A stretch of 64,000 nucleotides of DNA from NCBI GenBank assembly GCA_024279425.1, contig JAJRRO010000116.1:186001-250000 (forward strand), given 5' to 3'. Made by a program: the position numbers and the translations under genes. Under the pieces are notes generated by a model. The model was not told the DNA's origin, ran no database searches, and worked only from the letters and a program-made list of their open reading frames with translations. The DNA is from Bacteroidota bacterium (GTDB taxonomy: Bacteria; Bacteroidota; Bacteroidia; Flavobacteriales; Flavobacteriaceae). This document shows, one piece after another, positions 45,938 to 55,267 of this stretch (positions are counted from its first letter, which is position 1; every line of letters starts with the position of its first letter).

Positions 45938-47620
45938 ATGAAAAACTGCTTTCTATCAATACTAGCACTATTGTTGTTCACTTCATATTCTTGCAAAACC
46001 GATACTTCTCAAAAGGAAGTTGTCAAAACAATTGAAATTAGGCAATGGAAACCGGATGACGTAAGAACCATAGCGGGGAACCGTTTAGAAAGAGGTTTAA
46101 TTACAAAAACTGATGGGGCCACACCCGGATATACCCTATTTTCTCCTTATAACGGTACGGTGACATATTTAATAGATAACGATGGGAATATTGTACATTC
46201 ATGGACAGGTGAATTGAGTGCGACTTTAAGTGGTTATCTTCTCGAAGACGGGCATTTGATTAGAATGGAACGTGATGTTGATTTTCCGACTTTTGCAGCA
46301 GGAGGTGCGGCAGGCCGCATTAGGGAATATGATTGGGATGGAAACCTTGTTTGGGATTTTGAATATGCCAATGAAAAAGAACTGATCCATCATGACTTGG
46401 AAGTGCTTCCAAATGGCAATATTCTTGCTATCTCCTTTGAATTAAAGACCCCTGAAGAAGCTGAATTGGTTGGAAAAGACCCTAGTACAATTGCCAAAGC
46501 TGGTATTTGGCCAGATAAGATCATAGAAATAAAACCAACAAAACCTTTTGGTGGTGAGATTGTTTGGGAATGGCATATCTGGGATCACCTTATACAAGAT
46601 TTGGATGCAACGAAACCCAATTATGGTGTAATAGCTGACAACCCAAGAAGAATAAATGTTAATTTGAAGAATGATTTAGATTTCCCACCTTTCTCTAAGG
46701 AGCAAATTGATGAATTGAAAATGCACGAGGTTTTAACCCCAAATTTCACTGTAGATAATTTAGCTTCAGATATAAGTCACTGCAATGCCGTTTCCTACAA
46801 TCCGGAATTAGATCAGATTGCAATTAGCGTAAAGCATTTTGGCGAAGTCTATATCATAGACCATAGTACAACAACTGAAGAGGCCAAAGGTAGTACTGGT
46901 GGCAAATGGGGGCACGGTGGTGACCTGCTTTATCGCTGGGGTAATCCTGAAAATTATGGAAGAGGAACACAAAAGGATCGTTGGTTGTTTAACCAACATG
47001 AAATTAAATGGGTTCCTCAAGGCTTTCCAGGTGCTGGCAACCTCACCATGTTCAATAATGACATTATAGACTCCAATAATAAAAAGCCCTCTGTTTTAGG
47101 GGCGATGGCGGAAACACAGTCAGCCGACCCTGAAATCAGTATAGCAGATATAGGCAATTATAGTGCTGTTTATGAAATTACAATGCCAACAAGTGAAAAA
47201 GGCGTATATAGAATTCCAGAATCTGGTAAAATTGGTCCAGATTCTCCCTCATGGCAATACACGGCACCTGATAAACTCTCTCTTTATTCGCCAGTAATGT
47301 CAAGTGTACAGCGTTTAAGAAATGGTAATACCCGAATTACTTCGGGCATGGATGGTCGTATTATTGAGGTGACCACAGAAGGCGACCAAATTTGGGAATA
47401 CCGTAATCAATATAAATATGATTATAGACTTCCCAATGGTGGCGTTGCCCAACCAGGTGGGCCGCTTACACAATTTGGATTAAATAGAAGCTTGCAATAC
47501 GATTTAGATTATGCTGCGTTTAAAGACAAAGAATTAAAGCCATTAGATCCACAACCAGAACCTTTTATTTTTAAAATGCCACCACCGCGACCTCCCCAGG
47601 AAGGTGAAGCAGCTCATTGA
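45938..47620 (+). CDS. Arylsulfotransferase (ASST) family lipoprotein, copy 4
   Basis: 560 residues, lipobox TSYSC (Cys about 19) followed by KTDTS. Blocks HHDLEVLPNGN, HCNAVSYN, FNQHEIKW (QHE, where all other copies have QHD) and SVQRLRNGNTR (Gln where copies 1-3 and 6 have His). It contains a 30-residue insert after FNNDI relative to copy 1. First gene of the rightward triplet; the changed residues make its activity less certain than that of the others. Confidence 0.82.
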   Translation: MKNCFLSILALLLFTSYSCKTDTSQKEVVKTIEIRQWKPDDVRTIAGNRLERGLITKTDGATPGYTLFSPYNGTVTYLIDNDGNIVHSWTGELSATLSGYLLEDGHLIRMERDVDFPTFAAGGAAGRIREYDWDGNLVWDFEYANEKELIHHDLEVLPNGNILAISFELKTPEEAELVGKDPSTIAKAGIWPDKIIEIKPTKPFGGEIVWEWHIWDHLIQDLDATKPNYGVIADNPRRINVNLKNDLDFPPFSKEQIDELKMHEVLTPNFTVDNLASDISHCNAVSYNPELDQIAISVKHFGEVYIIDHSTTTEEAKGSTGGKWGHGGDLLYRWGNPENYGRGTQKDRWLFNQHEIKWVPQGFPGAGNLTMFNNDIIDSNNKKPSVLGAMAETQSADPEISIADIGNYSAVYEITMPTSEKGVYRIPESGKIGPDSPSWQYTAPDKLSLYSPVMSSVQRLRNGNTRITSGMDGRIIEVTTEGDQIWEYRNQYKYDYRLPNGGVAQPGGPLTQFGLNRSLQYDLDYAAFKDKELKPLDPQPEPFIFKMPPPRPPQEGEAAH

Positions 47621-47698
47621 TTCGCCCAGGTAATTGCCAGCATATTTGTAAAAGATAGGAGTGCTTAAAATTTAAATCAACTTTTATTATCAAGAAAA

Positions 47699-49372
47699 AT
47701 GAAAAAATATTTTTTTCTAGTTTTTACTGCTTTATTGTTTATTTTTTATTCATGCAAAACCGACACTTCGAAGAAGGAAGTATCCGAAACCAAAAAAATT
47801 CGCCAATGGCAACCTGAGGATACACGGAGTATGACCGGCCTTAGTGCCAAACGTGGCCTCATTAGTAAAACAGAAGGAGTTACTCCTGGATATGTCTTAT
47901 TTAATGTAATTTTTACCGGTGTTGAGACCTATCTTATAAATATGGATGGCGATGTTGTGCACTCTTGGGAAAGTGATTTAAGCCCAGGTAGTTCATATTT
48001 GCAAGAAAACGGGCATTTGATCCAACTTGAACGCGATGAGGATTTTCCAACTTTTTCAGCTGGCGGTCAGGCTGGAAGGATTCGCGAATATGATTGGGAT
48101 GGAAATCTGCTATGGGATTTTGAATATGCAAACGAAAAAGAACTTATTCACACCGATATAGAAGTCCTGCCCAACGGAAATATATTGGCTATTGCTTATG
48201 AAGTTAAATCACCTGAAGAAGGTCTGGAGGCAGGAAGAGATCCTCATATAATTCCTAAGGCAGGTCTTTGGCCCGATAAGATCATAGAAATTAAGCCTAC
48301 TAAACCAAGTGGGGGTGAAATTGTTTGGGAATGGCATATGTGGGATCACTTAATTCAGGATATGGACGCAACCAAACAGAATTATGGTGTATTATCAGAT
48401 AACCCAAGGAAGATTAACATCAATATTCATGAGGAAAGTGGTCCGCCAATGTCTGCAGCGCAAATTGAGCAAATGAAACAAGGGCAACTGATGACTTCCA
48501 ATGCAACCGTTGATAATCAAGGCTCAGATATGAGTCATACCAACGCAATAGGGTATAATGCGGAATTAGATCAGATTGCAATTAGCGTAAAGCATTTTCA
48601 TGAAATATTTATAATTGACCATAGTACCACTTCCGAAGAAGCCAAGGGTAATACAGGAGGACGATGGGGTCATGGTGGTGATCTATTATATCGCTGGGGA
48701 AATCCAGTAAATTATGGTCAAGGGTCTATGTCCGATCAAGATTTATTTGGTCAACATGATGTAAAATGGATTCCAAAGGGGTATCCAGGTGAAGGACATA
48801 TTATGGTTTTCAATAACGATATTAGAAACCCAAATAATAAACTTCCCTCCATTTGGGCTGCGCTAGCTACTATAAAATCTCCGGATGCCTTGTTATCAAT
48901 TGGCGACTTTGGAAATCACAGCGCTGTTATTGAATTTATTCTCCCCACAGATAGTAAAGGCGGTTACATTATTCCTGAAAATGAATCGATTGGCCCTGAT
49001 GAACCTACTTGGACGTATACCTCACCTGACAAATATTCTTTTTATTCGGCATTTATATCAGGGGCACAACGGTTAAAGAATGGAAATACCTTAGTTACAT
49101 CGGGAGCCAAAGGCCGATTTATTGAAGTTACACCAGAAAATAAAATCGTTTGGGAATATTGGAACCCTTATAAAAATGATTACGCATTACCAGACGGTTC
49201 TCCACCACAGCCGGTAGGTCCATTTATATATGGACAGTTTAGAAGCACTCATTTTACGAATGACTTCCCTGCGTTTAAAGACAAAGAATTAAAGCCATTA
49301 GATCCACAACCAGAACCTTTTATTTTTAAAATGCCACCACCGCCTGCTAAGGATAGTATAAAGACCAATTAA
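47699..49372 (+). CDS. Arylsulfotransferase (ASST) family lipoprotein, copy 5
   Basis: 557 residues, lipobox IFYSC with KTDTS after it, as in copy 4. Blocks HTDIEVLPNGN (first block has Thr for the second His), HTNAIGYN, FGQHDVKW and GAQRLKNGNTL (Gln for His). The last 73 coding bases before the tail are identical to copy 4. It is 78 bp from copy 4 and 13 bp from copy 6. It deviates at two blocks and may be a weaker or altered enzyme. Confidence 0.82.
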   Translation: MKKYFFLVFTALLFIFYSCKTDTSKKEVSETKKIRQWQPEDTRSMTGLSAKRGLISKTEGVTPGYVLFNVIFTGVETYLINMDGDVVHSWESDLSPGSSYLQENGHLIQLERDEDFPTFSAGGQAGRIREYDWDGNLLWDFEYANEKELIHTDIEVLPNGNILAIAYEVKSPEEGLEAGRDPHIIPKAGLWPDKIIEIKPTKPSGGEIVWEWHMWDHLIQDMDATKQNYGVLSDNPRKININIHEESGPPMSAAQIEQMKQGQLMTSNATVDNQGSDMSHTNAIGYNAELDQIAISVKHFHEIFIIDHSTTSEEAKGNTGGRWGHGGDLLYRWGNPVNYGQGSMSDQDLFGQHDVKWIPKGYPGEGHIMVFNNDIRNPNNKLPSIWAALATIKSPDALLSIGDFGNHSAVIEFILPTDSKGGYIIPENESIGPDEPTWTYTSPDKYSFYSAFISGAQRLKNGNTLVTSGAKGRFIEVTPENKIVWEYWNPYKNDYALPDGSPPQPVGPFIYGQFRSTHFTNDFPAFKDKELKPLDPQPEPFIFKMPPPPAKDSIKTN

Positions 49373-49385
49373 TTTAAACACTATT

Positions 49386-51029
49386 ATGAAAGGTAATGTT
49401 TATCTAACTCTTTTTGCCTTATTATTTCTTACGTATTCCTGTAAAACAGAGAAATCAGAATCGCTTGCCGAAAACACTGAAGTTCGTGTATGGCATCCTG
49501 AAGACACAAGAAGCATTACAGGAGTGTCTGCTAAAAGAGGTTTAATCTCTAAAACAGAGCAAGCTACTAATGGTTATGTTTTGTTTCAACCTTCGTCAAG
49601 TGTACAAACATATTTAATGAATATGGATGGAATTATTGTACATACTTGGACGGGGGAATTATATTCTATGCACTCTTATCTTCTTGAAAATGGGCACCTT
49701 TTTAGGTTAGAATTAGATTTAGATTTTCCAACATTTTCGGCAGGAGGACAAGCTGGACGGATACGAGAATACGACTGGGAAGGCAATATGGTATGGGACT
49801 TTGAATATGCAAACGAAAATGAGTTAATACATCACGATATTGAAATTTTGCCTAACGGAAATATTCTAGCAATTTCTTATGAAGTTAAGACATTGGAAGA
49901 GGCTATTGAAGCTGGAAAAAATCCCCAACATATTGCTAAAGCAGGGATTTGGCCCGATAAAATTATTGAAATTAAACCTACTAAGCCTAATGGAGGAGAT
50001 ATTGTTTGGGAGTGGCATATGTGGAATCATTTAGTCCAAGACATCGACTCAACAAAGCAAAATTATGGTGTTATTGCTGATCATCCGGGAAAGTTAAATA
50101 TAAATATTTATGAAGAAGGAGGTCCTCCAATGACTGCAGCGCAAATTGAAGATATGATAAAATCAGGTATAGCCTCTTCCAATGCCACAGTAGATAATCA
50201 AGCTTCTGACATATCCCATGTGAATGCCATAGGATATAATCCTCAATTAGATCAAATTGTAATCAGTTCTCCTCACTATAATGAAATATATGTTATAGAT
50301 CATAGCACTACTACTCAAGAAGCTAAAGGTAACGCAGGAGACTTCCTATATCGTTGGGGAAATCCTGCAAATTATGGAAGAGGTACTAAAGCCGATCAAA
50401 AACTATTTTTTCAGCATGATATAAAATGGATACCTAAAGGTTATCCTGGTGCGGGGAACTTGATGGTATTTAATAATGACATAGAAAATCCTAATAACAA
50501 ATTGCCGTCTTTTTGGGCACCCTATAAGTCCGATAAATCTCCAGAACCTTTCGTATCTATTGAAGATATAGGAAATTATAGTGCCACATATCAATTTATA
50601 CCACCGACTAATGAGGATGGGTCTTATATACTTCCTAAAGGTGAAAGTTATGGCCCTTCAGAGCCCAGTTGGACGTATCTAGCACCAGACAAGTATTCAC
50701 TATATTCAGCTTTTATTTCAGGAGCTCATCGGTTAAAAAACGGACATACACTTATTACCTCTGGAGCAAATGGGCGTTTTTTGGAAGTTACTCCAGAAAA
50801 TGATATTGTTTGGGAGTATTGGAATCCATATTATCATGATTATAAATTGCCTGATGGTTCACCATATAAGCCAGCAGGCCGTTTTTTATATTTACAATTT
50901 AGAAGCACACACTATACACTCGATTACCCCGCATTTTCAGGTAAAGATTTAAAACCAATACGTCCACAACCAGAACCGTTTATTTTTAAAATGCCTCCTC
51001 CTTCTCCTCCTCGGGAAGGTACACCTTAA
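49386..51029 (+). CDS. Arylsulfotransferase (ASST) family lipoprotein, copy 6
   Basis: 547 residues, lipobox LTYSC. Blocks HHDIEILPNGN, HVNAIGYN, FFQHDIKW and GAHRLKNGHTL are all intact, so of the rightward triplet this copy looks most like a complete enzyme. It lacks the short GGRWGHGG segment that copies 4 and 5 have after the DHSTT strand. Codon use is more AT-rich than in copies 1-3. The PAPS-type sulfotransferase gene follows after 96 bp on the same strand. Confidence 0.83.
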   Translation: MKGNVYLTLFALLFLTYSCKTEKSESLAENTEVRVWHPEDTRSITGVSAKRGLISKTEQATNGYVLFQPSSSVQTYLMNMDGIIVHTWTGELYSMHSYLLENGHLFRLELDLDFPTFSAGGQAGRIREYDWEGNMVWDFEYANENELIHHDIEILPNGNILAISYEVKTLEEAIEAGKNPQHIAKAGIWPDKIIEIKPTKPNGGDIVWEWHMWNHLVQDIDSTKQNYGVIADHPGKLNINIYEEGGPPMTAAQIEDMIKSGIASSNATVDNQASDISHVNAIGYNPQLDQIVISSPHYNEIYVIDHSTTTQEAKGNAGDFLYRWGNPANYGRGTKADQKLFFQHDIKWIPKGYPGAGNLMVFNNDIENPNNKLPSFWAPYKSDKSPEPFVSIEDIGNYSATYQFIPPTNEDGSYILPKGESYGPSEPSWTYLAPDKYSLYSAFISGAHRLKNGHTLITSGANGRFLEVTPENDIVWEYWNPYYHDYKLPDGSPYKPAGRFLYLQFRSTHYTLDYPAFSGKDLKPIRPQPEPFIFKMPPPSPPREGTP

Positions 51030-51125
51030 AACACTGGTGTTATGAGGATTATTATAATAAGCGGACAATATTGAAATAAATAATCTAAATTTATTAAGTA
51101 ATTAACAACCTAAATCCATATTAAA

Positions 51126-51806
51126 ATGTCAATAAAAATCATTGGATCCGGATTGCCAAGGACTGGCACAAATACTTTACAGCGAAGTTTGGAACAATTG
51201 GGACACAAACACGTTTACCATATGAAGGAACTCCTTGTACATCCAGAGAAGCTTCATTTATGGAAGACCCTGGATGAAACGGGGGATACAGACTGGGACG
51301 CACTGTACGAAGGTTATGATGGAACGGTAGATTTTCCTGGCTACCCCTGGTACAAGGAACACATGAAGCGATATCCCGATGCAAAGGTAATCTTGACGGT
51401 ACGAGATTTTGAAGGATGGTATAAAAGTGTAGACAGCACGGTTTTCAGAGCTGGGCCACAAACACCTTTGGAAAAAATAAAAATGATTGGAAAGTTACTT
51501 TCCAGTGCCAGGGCACGTAAGGTAGTTAAGTGCATAAAATGGTTCAAGAAGGTCTTTTTTGCAGATAGACTGCAAGGACAATTTGGCGATAAGGATTTTG
51601 CAAAAAAATTCTGGGAAGATCATATTGCCGAAGTAAAGGCCGCTGTTCCCGAAGACCATCTACTGGTCTATGATGTACGTGATGGTTGGGGGCCATTGTG
51701 TAAATTTTTGGGAGTTGAGGAACCTGCTGAACCCTTGCCCCACTTGAATAAAAAAGAAGACTTCAAAGAAATGCTCCCAAAATTGATGAAAGGGAAAATG
51801 GTTTGA
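51126..51806 (+). CDS. PAPS-dependent sulfotransferase family protein
   Basis: 226 residues with no signal peptide, so cytosolic. The N-terminal P-loop-like 5'-phosphosulfate binding motif reads GSGLPRTGTNTLQRSLEQLG (residues 7-26), and the 3'-phosphate-binding strand-helix reads VILTVRDFEGWYKS near residue 95; FPGYPWYKE lies between. This is the Sulfotransfer_4-type family. It is the only obvious user of the PAPS made by cysDNC in the window. Substrate unknown; the neighbours suggest a small phenol. Confidence 0.82.
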   Translation: MSIKIIGSGLPRTGTNTLQRSLEQLGHKHVYHMKELLVHPEKLHLWKTLDETGDTDWDALYEGYDGTVDFPGYPWYKEHMKRYPDAKVILTVRDFEGWYKSVDSTVFRAGPQTPLEKIKMIGKLLSSARARKVVKCIKWFKKVFFADRLQGQFGDKDFAKKFWEDHIAEVKAAVPEDHLLVYDVRDGWGPLCKFLGVEEPAEPLPHLNKKEDFKEMLPKLMKGKMV

Positions 51807-51857
51807 TTTCAGAAAACCATAAGTTAAAATCATATGAATTAATCCTTTAGAATTAGA

Positions 51858-53033
51858 ATGAATAGTATTGATCCTGAAAACAAGCGGGTTAAGATTGCTT
51901 TATTGCTGGTAAGTAGTTTAACCATAATGTCAATGATTACCATTTCTGCCTCGCTACCCGATATGACCAAAGCATTTTCTGAAATTAAAAATGGCCCTGA
52001 ATTGGTTAAACTTACCTTATCATTCCCTGGCCTTTTTATCGCATTGAGTGCAATAATTGCCGGTATTGTTATCGATAAAATTGGAAGACTCAAATTATTG
52101 GGGGCTGCCTTGCTCTTTTACGCTGTTGGCGGTAGTTCTGGTTATTGGTTAGATAATATTTATCTCATTCTTGCAGGCAGGGCATTGTTAGGAATATGTG
52201 TGGGCATTACCATGACCATAGTTACTACTTTGGTGGCCGATTATTATGTAGGCCCTGCCAGACAAAAATTTGCTGGGTTACAGATTGCAGTCATGTCCTT
52301 GGGTGGTATTGTTTTTATTACGTTAGGAGGAATACTGGCAGATATTAGTTGGCGGATACCTTTTTTGCTTTACTTTTTCTCCTTACTCATATTACCTTTT
52401 TCTTATCTGTACTTAAAAGAACCTGCCAATACAACCATAAATAGGCAATCTGATCGGTCCGTAAAGTCACCTAGAATAATATGGTTTGTCTTTTTCAACA
52501 TTATGTTGATGTGGATTTTGTTTTTTATAATCCCCGTACAAATTCCATTTTATTTAAAAGATATCGGTGTTGAAAAAAATTCACTCATTGGAATCGCCAT
52601 TGCTTCCAGTACATTTTTCTCAGCTATTTCAGCCTTTTCGTTTTCCAAAATAAAAGACAAATTTGGATTTAGACAAATATTTGGTATTGGCTATCTTTTA
52701 ATGGCTATCGCCTACATTATTGTGGCCTATGGCAGCACTTATGAACTCGTACTTGTTGCCATGATGTTTGCAGGTCTGGGTATGGGAATTATGATTCCCA
52801 ATGCCAATATTTGGGTCATGCAATTGGCACCACCAGAAATAAGAGGAAAAGAAATTGGTAGGTTGACCACCTTTTGGTTCATGGGGCAATTTTTATCCCC
52901 AATAGTTCTTCTGCCATTCTTAAACTCTATGTCCCAATCTCAATTATTTTTGGTTCTGGCCGGCGTTTTAATAGGTCTAAGCACCCTGTTTTTTGTGACA
53001 TATTTCGTAGTATCAAAAAACTTAAAATCATAA
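51858..53033 (+). CDS. MFS transporter, drug-efflux type
   Basis: 391 residues, 12 predicted helices, with the MFS loop 2-3 motif as GIVIDKIGRLKLLGAALL (residues 72-89) and a related GKEIGRLTTF in the second half. It belongs to the DHA-like efflux branch by general pattern. It lies 51 bp after the sulfotransferase on the same strand, a good place for an exporter of a sulfated product. Confidence 0.85.
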   Translation: MNSIDPENKRVKIALLLVSSLTIMSMITISASLPDMTKAFSEIKNGPELVKLTLSFPGLFIALSAIIAGIVIDKIGRLKLLGAALLFYAVGGSSGYWLDNIYLILAGRALLGICVGITMTIVTTLVADYYVGPARQKFAGLQIAVMSLGGIVFITLGGILADISWRIPFLLYFFSLLILPFSYLYLKEPANTTINRQSDRSVKSPRIIWFVFFNIMLMWILFFIIPVQIPFYLKDIGVEKNSLIGIAIASSTFFSAISAFSFSKIKDKFGFRQIFGIGYLLMAIAYIIVAYGSTYELVLVAMMFAGLGMGIMIPNANIWVMQLAPPEIRGKEIGRLTTFWFMGQFLSPIVLLPFLNSMSQSQLFLVLAGVLIGLSTLFFVTYFVVSKNLKS

Positions 53034-53171
53034 ATCAATTTAATTTAATAGACGTTAATTGTCGAAACTTTAATATATTTTCATTTTTATACTTGATTAA
53101 AACACATAAAATCGTGTTCCTAGAGAAAAGTGAACCAATTGCAAATAGTAAAGTATAAAAATTAAGAATAT

Positions 53172-53684
53172 ATGGATTACGAAGGCTTGCATACCCGCAC
53201 CTTGGAAAAATTATACGGCCCTATAGAGGGGCAAATCATTAAGCAAGATAAGCATCTTAGAATAATACATCTAAGGGATGAAAAAGGGGTTTCCAGAACA
53301 TTGGGTGTAGAGAAATTTATTGAAATTGTTGGCGAACCGCTAAAAGTTGCACATCACAAAATTCTTGATGGGGCCTTATTGGGAAAAACTCTTTTTGATT
53401 CTCATATAGACTTTGACAAAGAAATTATTGGTGCTCTGGAGGTCAAATTTCCGGATGGATTAAAGAATGAATTTAAATGTTTCCAGAATAATGGTATGGT
53501 CTTCTTTTCAAGAATAATGGTTAAAGACCATTCAACATCAAAGAAGCCGTCAATGTATTCGGAATTAATTGAAGTTATGCCATATAAACTAGGTAAATTA
53601 ATTTTGGGACAAACCAAACATTTAACCAGCCTTGACGATACTGTACTCAATTTATGCGAAGCTGTAGACTTATCACCAATCTAA
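53172..53684 (+). CDS. UbiC/DUF98-like (chorismate lyase-fold) protein
   Basis: 170 residues. By-eye comparison with UbiC shows the same order of elements: GEPLKVAHH (UbiC GEPW-L-A), then LLGKTLFDSHIDFDKEII (UbiC PLG-x-x-LF-S...I), then a C-terminal SELIEVMP with Glu131 at the place of the catalytic Glu in TELFLP. The UbiC arginine that binds chorismate (Arg76 region, LREI) appears replaced by V-E. UbiC makes 4-hydroxybenzoate and pyruvate from chorismate. It stops 4 bp before the monooxygenase gene, so they are co-expressed. The family call is tentative. Confidence 0.55.
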   Translation: MDYEGLHTRTLEKLYGPIEGQIIKQDKHLRIIHLRDEKGVSRTLGVEKFIEIVGEPLKVAHHKILDGALLGKTLFDSHIDFDKEIIGALEVKFPDGLKNEFKCFQNNGMVFFSRIMVKDHSTSKKPSMYSELIEVMPYKLGKLILGQTKHLTSLDDTVLNLCEAVDLSPI

Positions 53685-53688
53685 ATTA

Positions 53689-55230
53689 ATGAAAATCATG
53701 GTTAGTTGTATTGTAATAGGAGCAGGTCCCGGTGGTATTGTTGCCACAAAGGAGCTTCTTGAAAAGGGATATGAAGATGTACTTTGTTTGGAACAGTCAA
53801 ATGGTCTTGGGGGAGTTTTTGCCAAAAGTTATGACAATCTATTGCTCACATCTTCAGCAACTTTTAGCATGTTTTCAGATTATTGGGTTGGAGAAGGTAA
53901 AAACCATCACTTCTGGACAAAAAAAGAAGCTGTTACCTATTGGACAGATTATGCGGATAACTTTAATGTTACCAAACAGATTAAGTGCAACGCTAAGGTC
54001 AAATCCGTTTCGTCTACTGACGGGGAAACTTGGTCGATTCAGCTAGATTCTGGTGAGTCATTACAATGTCGACGCTTGGTTTTGGCCATTGGTAATAACA
54101 ATATTCCAAAATACCCGAAATGGCGAGATAAACTATCCGCAATATCCTATTCGCACTCCTGTGATTACAAAAATGCCAACGATTTTAAAGGTAAAAGAGT
54201 GCTTGTTGTTGGTGGAGGGGAATCGGGTTCCGATGTTGCTTTAGAAATATCCGAGGTTGCCCAAAAATGTTGGGTAAGCCTTAGGGAGTCCACAGGATGG
54301 ATAGTGCCGCGTGAACGTGGTGGACATGCTGCCGATGTCTCTACCCATAGGGGAATTTGGGATCTTCCCAGGGAGTTTGGAAAAAAATTGAGCCCCTTTG
54401 TTTTAAAACTTGAACGAGCGCGAAAAGACCCTGTATTTGATGTGTTGGCAGACCTCAATGATAAGGTAAAAGCACCATTTGGCATTTGGGGAATATATGG
54501 TACCAAGACCTTGTCATTACCTAAAGCAATTGCCTATCATGGATGCCAAGTGATTGGGGATATTATACGTATTGAAGAGGAAGGAAAAAGACTAAAGACT
54601 TCTTGCGGAAAAACATTGGACGATATAGACATGGTGGTCTTTAGTACCGGTTATTGCAATCGCGCAGATTTTATGCCCGAAGAACTACGAGAGCCCGATC
54701 CCCGCAAAATGTATAAACATATGTTTCACCCAGATTACGGAGACCGACTTGCTTGGGTAGGTTGGGCACGCCCAGGTTTTGGTAGTCAGTTTCCCATTAT
54801 GGAAATGCAATCGCGTTATTGCGCGCTTATTTTTGCCAAGGAATTAAACTTGCCTCTCCCAAAAGACATGGCAAGAATCGCTGAAGAAGACATGGCCCAT
54901 TATAAAGAACAGTTTGAAGAAAATGCAATACGGATTCGTAGCTTGGTAGATTACCATTGGTATATGAATGGTTTGGCTAGAATAATAGGGTGTTACCCTC
55001 CTTTGACCAAGACCTTTTTTCTTAGGCCTAAGTTATGGTTACAGCTAATGTATGGCCCTACCCAAGCAACCCAGTTTCGTTTGAAAGGGCCTGGGAAGAA
55101 AGTTCGACTGGCTCGTGAAATAATTAGCAAATTGCCCATTAGCACCTTCAATCATATTGTTAAAATAGGTCTAAGAGGCAGGCTTATTTATGCAGTTAAC
55201 TCTGTAGTTCCCGGGCTTATAAAAATCTAA
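53689..55230 (+). CDS. Flavin-containing monooxygenase
   Basis: 513 residues. FAD-binding GAGPGG at 11-16, the segment LLLTSSATFSMFSDYW near 52-67 typical of FMO-type enzymes, the NADPH-binding VVGGGESGSD near 172-181, and the FSTGY second nucleotide motif near 320. No signal peptide. Class B flavin monooxygenases insert oxygen into N, S or C centres; some marine relatives halogenate and decarboxylate 4-hydroxybenzoate. It is coupled to the UbiC-like gene. An alternative start is Met4. Confidence 0.85.
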   Translation: MKIMVSCIVIGAGPGGIVATKELLEKGYEDVLCLEQSNGLGGVFAKSYDNLLLTSSATFSMFSDYWVGEGKNHHFWTKKEAVTYWTDYADNFNVTKQIKCNAKVKSVSSTDGETWSIQLDSGESLQCRRLVLAIGNNNIPKYPKWRDKLSAISYSHSCDYKNANDFKGKRVLVVGGGESGSDVALEISEVAQKCWVSLRESTGWIVPRERGGHAADVSTHRGIWDLPREFGKKLSPFVLKLERARKDPVFDVLADLNDKVKAPFGIWGIYGTKTLSLPKAIAYHGCQVIGDIIRIEEEGKRLKTSCGKTLDDIDMVVFSTGYCNRADFMPEELREPDPRKMYKHMFHPDYGDRLAWVGWARPGFGSQFPIMEMQSRYCALIFAKELNLPLPKDMARIAEEDMAHYKEQFEENAIRIRSLVDYHWYMNGLARIIGCYPPLTKTFFLRPKLWLQLMYGPTQATQFRLKGPGKKVRLAREIISKLPISTFNHIVKIGLRGRLIYAVNSVVPGLIKI

Positions 55231-55267
55231 CCTTCTTTAGCTAAGTATCCCATAAGATACCAAGGAC

